From CAZGSG01 sp964528095 (GTDB lineage Bacteria; Bacteroidota; Bacteroidia; Chitinophagales; Chitinophagaceae), in the NCBI GenBank assembly GCA_964528095.1, contig CAZGSG010000100.1, positions 1-19,528 of the forward strand: a stretch of 19,528 bases of DNA, given 5' to 3'. Shown in pieces: positions 1 through 6,852 of the stretch. Both the position numbers and the translations under genes were made by a program. The notes beneath the pieces were generated by a model, which had not been told where the DNA came from, searched no databases, and saw only the letters and a list, made by a program, of their open reading frames with translations. The first letter of the stretch is position 1, and every line of letters begins with the position of its first letter.

Positions 1-1
1 G

Positions 2-445
2 GTGATGTACGAGATATGCGACTGGTGTTGCGATCATCTGCCTGCTGATAAACCCCGCTACCTGATGGGTGTAGGTACCCCCTGGAATATCCTGGAATGT
101 ATCAGCATGGGAATAGATATGTTCGACTGCGTAATGCCCACCCGTAATGGCAGAAATGCGATGCTCTTTACTACCAATGGAGTGATCAATATTGACAATA
201 AAAAATGGGAGTTTGACTTTTCGCCTATCGATGAAGGGCTGGATTGTGAAACAAGCAACTATTATAGCAAAGCGTATCTCCGGCACCTGATGAAGGCCAA
301 AGAGTTTCTAGGCTATACTATTGCCAGTATCCATAACCTGGCATTCTATCTGTGGTTGGTAAAAGAAGCAGGAAAACATATCGAAGCGGGAGATTTTCTT
401 AGCTGGAAAACGGAAATGACAGTACGGTTAAAAACAAAATTATGA
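2..445 (+). CDS. tgt: tRNA-guanine(34) transglycosylase (queuine synthesis), C-terminal part
   Basis: This is the last 147 codons of TGT, which swaps guanine for a queuine precursor at position 34 of tRNAs with GUN anticodons. The gene is cut by the window start; a full enzyme is about 375 residues. The fragment shows GVGTPWNILE (residues 23-32), then FDCVMPTRNGRN, where Asp42 matches the catalytic nucleophile (Asp280 of the Zymomonas enzyme), followed by Cys43 and Arg48 at the expected spacing. SIHNLAFY near residue 109 supplies the zinc-ligand histidine (His111). The usual CxCxxC zinc motif is degraded: the three positions are Leu80, Cys82 and Ser85. From memory, loss of these cysteines occurs in other Bacteroidota TGTs, so this need not mean loss of activity. 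The stop overlaps the next start (ATGA at 442-445), so the two genes are probably co-translated. Family assignment is secure. Confidence 0.96.
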   Translation: MMYEICDWCCDHLPADKPRYLMGVGTPWNILECISMGIDMFDCVMPTRNGRNAMLFTTNGVINIDNKKWEFDFSPIDEGLDCETSNYYSKAYLRHLMKAKEFLGYTIASIHNLAFYLWLVKEAGKHIEAGDFLSWKTEMTVRLKTKL

Positions 446-663
446 GCCAGGCTTTTGTAAGAGAGGGTGATGAGCAATGGCTGCATGATATATCACCTAC
501 CATGAATGCGCTGATCGTATACCTGACAAGAGAAAATAATGGTATCCGGGTGTATGAGAAACAAACTTACGCGGATAAAAAAAGCGGTAACGATGTGCAT
601 CTTATGAGTAACGGGTTGGGATATACAAAAGATAAGGAAGGTAAATGGATGATTGCGGGTTGA
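442..663 (+). CDS. small conserved-looking protein of unknown function downstream of tgt
   Basis: A 73-residue protein whose ATG overlaps the tgt stop by four bases, which points to translational coupling. It is soluble, with no signal peptide or membrane segment, and is rich in charged residues and Asn/Tyr. It opens MSQAFVREGDEQWLHDISP and has a middle segment LTRENNGIRVYEK. The second half looks like a small beta-rich fold (VHLMSNGLGYTKDKEGKW). I recognise it only as the kind of short hypothetical protein common in Chitinophagaceae and assign no function. Coupling to tgt may reflect shared expression only. It converges with the response regulator gene, with 22 bases between the two stops. 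Confidence 0.8.
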   Translation: MSQAFVREGDEQWLHDISPTMNALIVYLTRENNGIRVYEKQTYADKKSGNDVHLMSNGLGYTKDKEGKWMIAG

Positions 664-685
664 GAATAGCCGAATGGCTTTCACC

Positions 686-1351
686 TTATACTTTAAACAA
701 TCCATTCTTAATAGCAAAGATCACCAGCCCGACACGGGATAGTACATTCAGTTTTTTGAATAACTCGTCACGGTAACCGTCTACAGTACGGGGACTGATA
801 CTCATTTCTTCTGCTATTTCTTTATAGGTCTTTTCAGAACAGGCTAATTTGAGGAAGATGATCTCCTTTGGCGTTAATTGTGAAATGAGGGCCATTTCCG
901 TTTTCTTACCATCTTCTTTGGTATTTACATAGTTCAGCATCTTATGGCTCACCAGGTCATTCATGTAAAAACCGGTATCTCTTATACTATCCAGTGCCTG
1001 TTTCAATACAGCAGGTTTACTGTCTTTTAAGATATAGCCCTTGGCACCTTGTTTCAGCATGCTGATAATAGCGGTATCATTATCAAGAACGCTTATTACA
1101 AGTATACGTGAATTGGGCAGGTTCAGCCTGATCCAGTTGGCTGTTTCGAAGCCATCCATTTCAGGCATGGTAATGTCCAGCAATATTATATCGGGAGGTG
1201 GAAAGTGAATTAACTGCGCTATGAATTCTTTACCATTATCCGCTTCAAATAATACTTCGTATCCGTCAAATGAATTGGCCAGTGCAGCCAGCGCATTGCG
1301 CAACAACACGTGATCATCTACAAAAGCAAGTGTGGTAATTCTATTAGTCAT
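686..1351 (-). CDS. LuxR/NarL-family response regulator
   Basis: A 221-residue two-component response regulator. The receiver domain covers about residues 5-125: acidic pair Asp12-Asp13, phospho-acceptor Asp59 in DIILLDITMPEMDG, Ser87 at the switch position and Lys109 in YILKDSKP. The LuxR-type helix-turn-helix covers about 159-221 (LTPKEIIFLKLACSEKTYKEIA, then SISPRTVDGYRDELFKKL). Phosphorylation by a partner kinase would control DNA binding. The start overlaps the end of the histidine kinase gene by 8 bases (1344-1351), so that kinase is the obvious partner. All key residues are present and it should be functional. The target genes cannot be read from the sequence. Confidence 0.95.
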   Translation of the reverse strand: MTNRITTLAFVDDHVLLRNALAALANSFDGYEVLFEADNGKEFIAQLIHFPPPDIILLDITMPEMDGFETANWIRLNLPNSRILVISVLDNDTAIISMLKQGAKGYILKDSKPAVLKQALDSIRDTGFYMNDLVSHKMLNYVNTKEDGKKTEMALISQLTPKEIIFLKLACSEKTYKEIAEEMSISPRTVDGYRDELFKKLNVLSRVGLVIFAIKNGLFKV

Positions 1352-2123
1352 TTACTTCTGCCTTAACCAATATGGTGAAAAGAGTTCCATTGCCAGGTGC
1401 GCTGCTTATATTCATCTCCGCATCGATCATCTTCGAACGCGTTCCCAAGTTACGTAATCCCGCTCCATTGACAACTGCTTCAGGAATAAATCCTTTGCCA
1501 TTGTCCCTGATACTGATCAGCAGGCCTCCTTTTTCTTTACAGGCATCAAAGCGTATCGTATCCGCTTTTGCATGTTTGATAATATTATTAACGGTTTCCT
1601 GTATCATTCTGAAGAGGATGATGGGTTTGTCATTTCCCAGGGTCGGTAGATCATGTTCCATAGAAACATGCACAGCGTACTTGCCGGTGCGTTCCAGGTT
1701 CTTCAATAGTTTTTGTACTGCGCCTGCCCATCCATTACTGCGGATATCATCTGTATCGAGAGAATGACTGAGCGAACGAAGATCACCCATCGCTTTCTCC
1801 ATCAACTCGTCCATCATATTGATCTTGATATGATCTTTTTCGCAGTCCAGCGTGTTCAGGTTCAACCGTACAAGGCTGAGTACCTGGCTGATATTATCAT
1901 GTATTTCCCTGCTTACGTTGGTAAAGGTCTGCTCCTGTATCTCAAGTTGGGTGCGCAGGAGCGTTTTTTCAAATTCGATCTTCATCAGCTCCTTTTCCAG
2001 TAATAGTTTATTTTTTCTTTTAAGGTAGATGCGGAAAAGCATGAAAGCCGTAAGCACCAGCAGTAACAAAAATAGACTGGCTGTGATGATGGAAATAATA
2101 ATATCTATGTTTACTCTTTGCAT
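1344..2123 (-). CDS. NarL-type sensor histidine kinase (HisKA_3 / HATPase)
   Basis: A membrane-anchored kinase of about 259 residues. It has one N-terminal transmembrane helix (about 7-30), a coiled linker (about 36-66), and a HisKA_3 dimerisation domain with phospho-acceptor His75 in SREIHDNISQVL. The ATP-binding domain has an N-box with Glu176 and Asn180 (QETVNNIIKHA), a G1 box DNGKGF (208-213) and a G2 region GAGLRNLG (221-228). There is no extracellular sensor domain, so the signal probably comes through the membrane helix or a partner, perhaps the polytopic protein encoded just upstream. I chose the ATG at 2123, which overlaps the upstream stop by 13 bases; an ATG at 2147 would add 8 residues (MFCPCFLF) and cannot be excluded. 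It overlaps the response regulator by 8 bases. Confidence 0.92.
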   Translation of the reverse strand: MQRVNIDIIISIITASLFLLLLVLTAFMLFRIYLKRKNKLLLEKELMKIEFEKTLLRTQLEIQEQTFTNVSREIHDNISQVLSLVRLNLNTLDCEKDHIKINMMDELMEKAMGDLRSLSHSLDTDDIRSNGWAGAVQKLLKNLERTGKYAVHVSMEHDLPTLGNDKPIILFRMIQETVNNIIKHAKADTIRFDACKEKGGLLISIRDNGKGFIPEAVVNGAGLRNLGTRSKMIDAEMNISSAPGNGTLFTILVKAEVND

Positions 2124-2752
2124 AAATAAAAAGCACGGGCAAAACAACTGTATAGAATAATACTCAGCACTCTTGGTATTATATGATGCAGTTTCATCCC
2201 GAATATGTTTACCTGATAAGATACAAGCGAGTGATACAGGGCAATGGTAATACTGGATACGGCAAAAAAGATGATTAATCCCGCAGTTATCCAGACTACA
2301 GGCAGCCAGCGTCTTTCCGTTGTCGTATTATCCAGCTGAAAATACTGGTACAGGAATAATATCCCGCAAATAACTACCAGCAGACCTCCGGAAAGAAACA
2401 GGTAACTGTTGAGGCTGTGAATAGACTGGATTGTTCCAAACACGATCACTTCTGCCAGGAAATAAAGTATCGTCAGGCAGAGAATGGCCGGTCTAAACTT
2501 TTTTGTGATCGGAAGTGCATAATAGAAAAATGCAAAAAGGATCACTTCTACCGGTACAAAGATATTATAGATCCAGCCTGTAGGTACATTCCAGAGGTTT
2601 ACCGCATAATAGCAATAAAATTCCAGCAGGAATGTAAAAAACAACAAGGGTACAAAGTAATGGAGCATCCTGCTTTTCAGCCATCGCCAGTAGACTGCTC
2701 CGGCGATGGCGCTGAAAAGCAACACGCCCATGTAAATGATAAACAGGGTCAT
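2111..2752 (-). CDS. polytopic membrane protein in two-component operon, function unknown
   Basis: A 213-residue integral membrane protein with about seven hydrophobic segments (roughly 3-22, 31-51, 59-80, 86-106, 112-136, 148-175 and 183-206) joined by short loops. It has no large soluble domain. Aromatic residues are abundant (for example LLFFTFLLEFYCYYAV). I do not recognise a named family. It starts 6 bases after the preceding gene ends and overlaps the kinase gene by 13 bases, so the products are made together. The kinase lacks its own sensor domain, so a role as a membrane sensor or signal relay for it is a reasonable inference, but nothing in the sequence proves it. Confidence 0.85.
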   Translation of the reverse strand: MTLFIIYMGVLLFSAIAGAVYWRWLKSRMLHYFVPLLFFTFLLEFYCYYAVNLWNVPTGWIYNIFVPVEVILFAFFYYALPITKKFRPAILCLTILYFLAEVIVFGTIQSIHSLNSYLFLSGGLLVVICGILFLYQYFQLDNTTTERRWLPVVWITAGLIIFFAVSSITIALYHSLVSYQVNIFGMKLHHIIPRVLSIILYSCFARAFYLCKE

Positions 2753-2758
2753 TCTTAC

Positions 2759-3103
2759 TTATGGATTAAGCGTCCCCACATTATATGGCTTAAATTCGCC
2801 TTCTCCTTCAGTGAGGTAATCGTCATTCGACCCTAATAAAACAGCTGGTTTGCCATCTTTGTATGGCCATAATAAAACGGTCGTCCGGCCTGCAAAGGGA
2901 TCCGAAGCAGCGTAATCGCCCATAAAAATCCTGAGTTCATCGGCATAAGGCATCACCTTATTTAGCCAGGAAAGAAGTTCGGTCCCAGCAAAGGATACGC
3001 TCTGCGTTTGCTTTTTCATGTCTGCTCCGAGCGAGGTCATGTAGCTAATGTACGTTGCGATCATAAGATCCGCTTTAGCGATCGGGATGGGTTGATTTGC
3101 CAT
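2759..3103 (-). CDS. small soluble protein of unknown function, first gene of the two-component operon
   Basis: About 114 residues, starting MANQPIPIAKADLMIATYISY. It is soluble, with no signal peptide. Notable stretches are SVSFAGTELLSWLNKVMPYADELRIFMGDY in the middle and TTVLLWPYKDGKPAVLLG near the end. An upstream in-frame start at 3160 would add 19 residues, but it would lie inside the likely promoter (-33 at 3158-3161, -7 at 3130-3137), so 3103 is preferred. I do not know the function; similar short proteins are, as I recall, widespread hypothetical proteins in Chitinophagaceae. It ends 6 bases before the membrane protein gene and leads the four-gene operon. Confidence 0.8.
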   Translation of the reverse strand: MANQPIPIAKADLMIATYISYMTSLGADMKKQTQSVSFAGTELLSWLNKVMPYADELRIFMGDYAASDPFAGRTTVLLWPYKDGKPAVLLGSNDDYLTEGEGEFKPYNVGTLNP

Positions 3104-3129
3104 AAGTACTTGATTTAGGTGGTTTAGCG

Positions 3130-3161
3130 CTAAGTTAGTGAGGGATATCCTTGTTTGCAAT
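3130..3161 (-). promoter_or_regulatory. putative Bacteroidota-type promoter for the minus-strand operon
   Basis: Read on the minus strand, ATTG (3161-3158) is followed after 20 bases by TAACTTAG (3137-3130). This is close to the Bacteroidota consensus TTTG, then about 19-21 bases, then TAnnTTTG. Transcription would start about 20 bases before the ATG at 3103, which supports that start. Matches are imperfect (ATTG for TTTG, TTAG for TTTG). Confidence 0.4.
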
Positions 3162-3335
3162 AAACTTCTTGGTGCCAGTTAAAAAAACAGGAACAGGGGG
3201 GTGAAAAAACGGGGGTGATTGGCGTTAATATCGTCTTGTACGGTAACTATTATTCATTCAATTTTACAGGCAAGGAGGCCTTATCAGCCATTCACTATTG
3301 ACCCTTATCACAGTAACGTTTTTGAAAATTTGCAA

Positions 3336-3364
3336 ACCTGCCCCTTACGCGGCGGGTTTTTTTT
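3336..3364 (+). terminator. orphan rho-independent terminator
   Basis: A 7-bp stem ACCTGCC (3336-3342) pairs with GGCGGGT (3351-3357) with one G-U pair and an 8-base loop, followed by a run of T to 3364. It is directed along the plus strand, but no convincing plus-strand gene lies between 664 and this point. It may end a small RNA or be left over from a rearrangement. Confidence 0.6.
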
Positions 3365-3458
3365 GCCCATGCCACTATGCTCTTATCCGTTTTTTATACA
3401 TCGGTTCACATGAAAACACGTAGAAAATGAAAAATAAGAATTTACCCCTGGAGCGATT

Positions 3459-3542
3459 AATTCAAAAGTCAAAATTAAAAATTCAAAAATAGCCTCCGAT
3501 TTTCGAGTGTATTTTTTAATTTTTAATTTTGCATTTTGAATT
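3459..3542. repeat. 84-bp A/T-rich inverted repeat (MITE-like or palindromic element)
   Basis: Two 33-base arms, 3459-3491 and 3510-3542, are near-perfect reverse complements (three mismatches) around an 18-base centre, GCCTCCGATTTTCGAGTG. The arms are made of short AATTCAAAA / CAAAATTAAAAATT words, with outer ends AATTCAAAA and TTTTGAATT. It lies about 50 bases upstream of the LptG-like gene and could fold into a long hairpin or act as a mobile or dispersed repeat. It shares no obvious sequence with the GAGCTAA repeats elsewhere in the window. Confidence 0.8.
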
Positions 3543-3594
3543 CGGCCTGTTTTCACATTTCATTCGGTACAAATTCTGTTACTTCGCATCCTGA

Positions 3595-4692
3595 ATGGGT
3601 AAAATTGACTGGTACATACTGAAGAGATTTCTCATCACTTTCTTTTTCTGCATGATCCTTTTTACGGTGGTAGCTGTTGCTGTGGATAGCAGCGAGAAAA
3701 CCGACGATTTTGTAAAAACAGGATTAAGTACCTGGCAGATCATTAAACAATACTATTTTGGCTTTGTTCCTTTTATCTGGGGTTTATTGTTTCCGCTTTT
3801 TGTTTTTATAGCTGTTATCTTTTTTACCAGTAAAATGGCGCTCCGCTCAGAGATTATCGCCATCCTGGCAAGTGGTACCAGTTATAACCGGTTTCTCCGG
3901 CCCTATATTGTGGGCGGGGTAATATTAGGGACGCTTTTATGGTTTGGCAACCGTTACCTGATACCTAAAGCCAATAGTATCCGCAGTAATTTCCAGACCA
4001 GCTATATTGATAAGAACGACCCTACTAAAAATATACAGGATAATAACTGTCGCAATTGTTTTTACCGGCGCATAGATACCAACACATATATCGGGATTAA
4101 AAACTTTGACACGGCTTCGAAATCTGCTTCTAATTTTTTCATGGATCGTGTAAAGGATGATAAGATCGTTTATAATCTCCGGTCCAATACGGTGCAATGG
4201 GATGAAAAGATTAAAAAATGGCGGTTGCTCCGGGCTGTTGAAAGGATAATCGACAGTATGGGCGAAAGGACCAGGACCTACGATACCCTGGTACTGTCAA
4301 TAAGCCTGAAACCCGGTGAATTACGAAAAGATGATTACCTGAAGGACAAACTGAGCACTCCTGAACTGTCCGCATTCATCCGCCAGGAAGAGATCCGGGG
4401 CAGTGAAGGATTAAGCGCATTGAAAGTAGAACAGTACCGGCGTACTGCTACGCCTGTTGCTGTTATCCTGCTCACCGTGATTGGGGTGGTGATCGCAAGC
4501 CGGAAGACCCGTGGTGGTAGCGGAATGCATATGGCCATAGGAATTATTATAGCCTCCCTGTTCATTATGTCGGATCGTTTCTCTACCGTATTTGCCACCA
4601 AAGGCAGTTTTTCTCCCTTGCTGGCTGCCTGGCTACCCAATATCGCTTTTGCTTTCGTTGCATTGTGGCTTTATAGAAAAACGCCCAAATAG
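3595..4692 (+). CDS. lptG: LptF/LptG-family permease (YjgP/YjgQ), likely lipopolysaccharide export
   Basis: A 365-residue inner-membrane protein of the LptF/LptG family, the permease half of the LptBFG ABC transporter that extracts lipopolysaccharide from the inner membrane. Its layout fits the family: three N-terminal helices (about 10-30, 55-77, 101-120), a periplasmic beta-rich domain (about 125-280), then three C-terminal helices (about 285-302, 311-328, 342-361). The start MGKIDWYILKRF, the early SEKTDDF segment and the FFTSKMALRSEIIAILASG region are typical. LptF and LptG are hard to separate by eye; the symbol is my best guess for this length and type. In Bacteroidota a gene of this family often directly follows tgt; here about 2.9 kb separates them. 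The ATG at 3595 gives the expected N-terminus. Confidence 0.88.
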   Translation: MGKIDWYILKRFLITFFFCMILFTVVAVAVDSSEKTDDFVKTGLSTWQIIKQYYFGFVPFIWGLLFPLFVFIAVIFFTSKMALRSEIIAILASGTSYNRFLRPYIVGGVILGTLLWFGNRYLIPKANSIRSNFQTSYIDKNDPTKNIQDNNCRNCFYRRIDTNTYIGIKNFDTASKSASNFFMDRVKDDKIVYNLRSNTVQWDEKIKKWRLLRAVERIIDSMGERTRTYDTLVLSISLKPGELRKDDYLKDKLSTPELSAFIRQEEIRGSEGLSALKVEQYRRTATPVAVILLTVIGVVIASRKTRGGSGMHMAIGIIIASLFIMSDRFSTVFATKGSFSPLLAAWLPNIAFAFVALWLYRKTPK

Positions 4693-4830
4693 CCGGGATC
4701 CGGTCTTTTTATGCTTCTTTAAATACTGATTATTCCGCAACGATCGGACTGCCAGAAATTTGAATGGACGAAACTAACATTACCAAAATAAGGTTGATGG
4801 AAAGCCTTGTAGCAACTAATAGATCAACTT

Positions 4831-4999
4831 TTCCTTAGCTCATTTTCTCTGTTAGCTCTTTTGAAACATCCTGTTTCCCGTGTTTAGAAGGGATAATATT
4901 TTTTGATCTATATCCTTGAAACAAAATACCACCTGTTTTTCAGCTTCAAGAATCTGAGATGGGTTTCAAAAGAGCTAACAGAGAAAATGAGCTAAGGAA
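4831..4999. repeat. 169-bp element with 37-bp perfect terminal inverted repeats (copy A of the GAGCTAA family)
   Basis: The arms 4831-4867 and 4963-4999 are perfect reverse complements over 37 bases. Read inward from the right end, the arm begins TTCCTTAGCTCATTTTCTCT and ends at GAAAC. The arm carries two GAGCTAA words 17 bases apart. The 95-base interior has a small stem (CTTGAA at 4915-4920 with TTCAAG at 4945-4950) and no coding frame. Arm sequences recur at 19058-19528. No transposase is present, so this is either a non-autonomous element (MITE-like) or a paired REP-like repeat. No clear target-site duplication was seen next to the arms. Confidence 0.9.
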
Positions 5000-5261
5000 T
5001 ATTTATTCTGCTTATATATTTAGTTTATTGCGACGGAATAAGCGCAAATAGCCCCTTTTTAAACCTGGAAATGATTAGGGCTAAAAGTATTTTTAGTTCA
5101 TTTTTACAAATAAATGACACAGTATCAATAAGTATCCTGTCTCCTTTCTCTTTTGGTACCGTATGCAATCCCTTGTTGGTATTTTAAAGCCACAATCCTT
5201 AAATAAACAAGGGCGGGAATTGAGCTTATCTTTTGATTTCTACCACTTTGTTTGCCATTTT

Positions 5262-5293
5262 TTTGCTCCGCCAACCGTCATTGCCTACCTTTA
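5262..5293 (+). promoter_or_regulatory. putative Bacteroidota-type promoter for citrate synthase
   Basis: TTTG (5262-5265), 20 bases, then TACCTTTA (5286-5293), a 7-of-8 match to TAnnTTTG. Transcription would start near 5300, about 22 bases before the ATG at 5322. A transcript from here cannot include the in-frame codons back to 5163, so it supports the shorter start. Confidence 0.55.
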
Positions 5294-5321
5294 TACATCG
5301 CTAATCTTTAAAAATTTTGTC

Positions 5322-6647
5322 ATGGGAATTATAAAAGAGAGGTTCAAAGCAAAAGCAGATATACTGGGTGCGGAAATAAAGGATGTTTTAAAAGAACACG
5401 GTAATAAAGTAATTGGTGAAGTACAGTTATCGCAGGTATACCAGGGTATGCGTGGAATGACAGGTCTTGTGACCGAAACTTCTTTACTTGACTCCCAGGA
5501 AGGTATCCGGTTTCGCGGGTATACCATTCCGGAACTAAGAGAAAAGCTGCCAAAAGCTCCCGGTGGATCGGAGCCCCTGCCCGAAGGATTGTTTTATCTT
5601 ATGCTGATCGGCGAATTACCTACAGAAGATGATGTACAACATGTAACTTCTGTATTGCAGAGAAGAAGTCATGTACCACATCATGTATTTCAAACAATAG
5701 AAGCACTGCCACTGAATACACACCCGATGACGCAGTTCGTGGTAGGCGTGATGGCTTTGCAAACCGAAAGCCAGTTTGCCAAAAAATATGCAGCCGGCCT
5801 GAGCAAAAAAGATTATTGGGAAGCGGTGTTTGATGACAGTATGGACCTGATCGCAAGACTACCTCGTGTAGCTGCTTATATCTATAGAAGAAAATACAAA
5901 TTCGGCGATCATATTCAGCCAAATGGTTTATTGGACTGGGCAGGCAATTTTGCGCATATGATGGGATTTGAGGATGACAGTTTTAAAGAACTGATGCGGC
6001 TTTATATGGTGATCCATGCAGATCACGAAGGCGGAAATGTATCTGCGCATACTACTCACCTGGTAGGTTCTGCATTGAGTGATCCTTACCTGAGTTTTGC
6101 GGCCGGTATGAATGGGCTTGCTGGCCCGCTGCATGGTTTAGCCAACCAGGAAGTGATCAAATGGATCTTCGAGATGCAGGCCGAACTGAAAACGGATATG
6201 CCGGATAAAGACCAGATAACAGAATATGTAAAGAAAACATTGAGTGAAGGAAAAGTAGTGCCCGGGTATGGGCATGCTGTATTGCGTAAGACCGATCCCC
6301 GGTTCACAGCCCAGATGGAGTTCGGCAAAAAACATATGCCTGATGATAAACTGGTACAGACCGTATGGAATGTATACGAAGCTGTTCCGCCTGTATTAAA
6401 GTCATTGGGTAAGGTAAAAAACCCATGGCCGAATGTTGATGCACACAGCGGGGCATTGCTGGTACATTATGGTATGAAGGAATATGAATACTACACGGTA
6501 TTATTTGGTGTGAGCCGTGCATTGGGAGTGCTGGCCAGTCTTTGCTGGGACAGAGCCCTGGGATTTGCCCTGGAAAGGCCAAAATCAGTGACTACAGACC
6601 TGGTTAAGAAATGGCTGAAGGGGGAAGATGAAATATGGGGAGAATAG
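5322..6647 (+). CDS. gltA: citrate synthase, eukaryotic/mitochondrial-like type
   Basis: A 441-residue enzyme that condenses acetyl-CoA with oxaloacetate to citrate, the entry step of the TCA cycle. Catalytic residues align with those of the pig enzyme at matching spacing: His271 in GPLHGLANQEV, His318 in VPGYGHAVLRK and Asp373 in PNVDAHSGAL. It belongs to the long animal/mitochondrial-like branch seen in many Bacteroidota rather than the Escherichia coli hexameric type. The start at 5322 (MGIIKERFKAKADILG) is chosen because the 53 in-frame codons upstream do not look like enzyme sequence and a promoter lies inside them. It appears to be a single-gene transcript, with its own promoter and the terminator at 6672-6695. 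The symbol is by function; the gene may be named otherwise in this organism. Confidence 0.96.
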   Translation: MGIIKERFKAKADILGAEIKDVLKEHGNKVIGEVQLSQVYQGMRGMTGLVTETSLLDSQEGIRFRGYTIPELREKLPKAPGGSEPLPEGLFYLMLIGELPTEDDVQHVTSVLQRRSHVPHHVFQTIEALPLNTHPMTQFVVGVMALQTESQFAKKYAAGLSKKDYWEAVFDDSMDLIARLPRVAAYIYRRKYKFGDHIQPNGLLDWAGNFAHMMGFEDDSFKELMRLYMVIHADHEGGNVSAHTTHLVGSALSDPYLSFAAGMNGLAGPLHGLANQEVIKWIFEMQAELKTDMPDKDQITEYVKKTLSEGKVVPGYGHAVLRKTDPRFTAQMEFGKKHMPDDKLVQTVWNVYEAVPPVLKSLGKVKNPWPNVDAHSGALLVHYGMKEYEYYTVLFGVSRALGVLASLCWDRALGFALERPKSVTTDLVKKWLKGEDEIWGE

Positions 6648-6671
6648 GCCACACTTTAGGATAAAGAAATT

Positions 6672-6695
6672 ACCCTGCTCCGGCAGGGTTTTTTA
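6672..6695 (+). terminator. rho-independent terminator after citrate synthase
   Basis: The perfect 7-bp stem ACCCTGC (6672-6678) / GCAGGGT (6683-6689), with loop TCCG, is followed by a run of T. It lies 25 bases after the citrate synthase stop. Confidence 0.88.
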
Positions 6696-6778
6696 TTCCG
6701 CTATTTAAGAGGCGGTATAAAGAGCAGCATCTCCAAACCAGCCCGGAATACAGCACTGGCTTTCGATGATAAATGGGA

Positions 6779-6810
6779 TTTTGCTCATTCTGGTACGGTT
6801 TTTTATAATT
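6779..6810 (+). promoter_or_regulatory. putative promoter for the small envelope-protein cassette
   Basis: TTTTG (6779-6783), 20 bases, then TATAATT (6804-6810). Spacing fits Bacteroidota promoters, and the -7 element resembles both TAnnTTTG and a classic -10 box. It lies about 45 bases before the YtxH-like start. Confidence 0.42.
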
Positions 6811-6852
6811 AGGGAGTATAGATTTATTCCTTAACTCTTAAAATAAAAGATC

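Larger units (their letters stand above)
3104..3594. other. 491-bp intergenic region between divergent genes
   Basis: This gap separates the minus-strand two-component operon from the LptG-like gene. It holds the operon promoter (3130-3161), a G-rich stretch (about 3191-3216), an orphan plus-strand terminator (3336-3364) and the A/T-rich inverted repeat (3459-3542). A 64-codon open frame at 3219-3413 starts with TTG, runs through the terminator and has no recognisable features, so I do not treat it as a gene. Confidence 0.7.
4693..5321. other. 629-bp intergenic region with inverted-repeat element and citrate synthase leader
   Basis: Just after the permease stop, CCGG-GAT-CCGG (4694-4704) and a short T run may form a weak terminator. 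Bases 4712-4830 show nothing I can identify. The 37-bp inverted-repeat element occupies 4831-4999. Bases 5000-5260 are A/T-rich with a 6-bp stem (TAGCCC / GGGCTA, about 5049-5096), and the citrate synthase promoter follows. The citrate synthase frame stays open back to 5163, but that stretch (SFDFYHFVCHFFAPP...) does not resemble the enzyme. Confidence 0.7.

Noticed and set aside
664..685. Possible bidirectional terminator between converging genes (AGCC-GAAT-GGCT)
   Set aside because: The stem is only 4 bp and there is no real T tract on either strand.
3219..3413. 64-codon open frame on the plus strand
   Set aside because: It starts with TTG, runs through a terminator hairpin and its T tract, and has no protein-like features.
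4694..4712. Possible terminator after the permease gene (CCGG-GAT-CCGG then TCTTTTT)
   Set aside because: A 4-bp stem with a 3-base loop is too weak to call. Mentioned only in the intergenic entry.
4831..4999. CRISPR array or insertion sequence
   Set aside because: There are only two arms in inverted orientation, no regularly spaced direct repeats, no cas genes and no transposase frame.
5163..5321. N-terminal extension of citrate synthase
   Set aside because: The 53 codons do not look like enzyme sequence, and a promoter at 5262-5293 lies within them. The start at 5322 gives the normal length.
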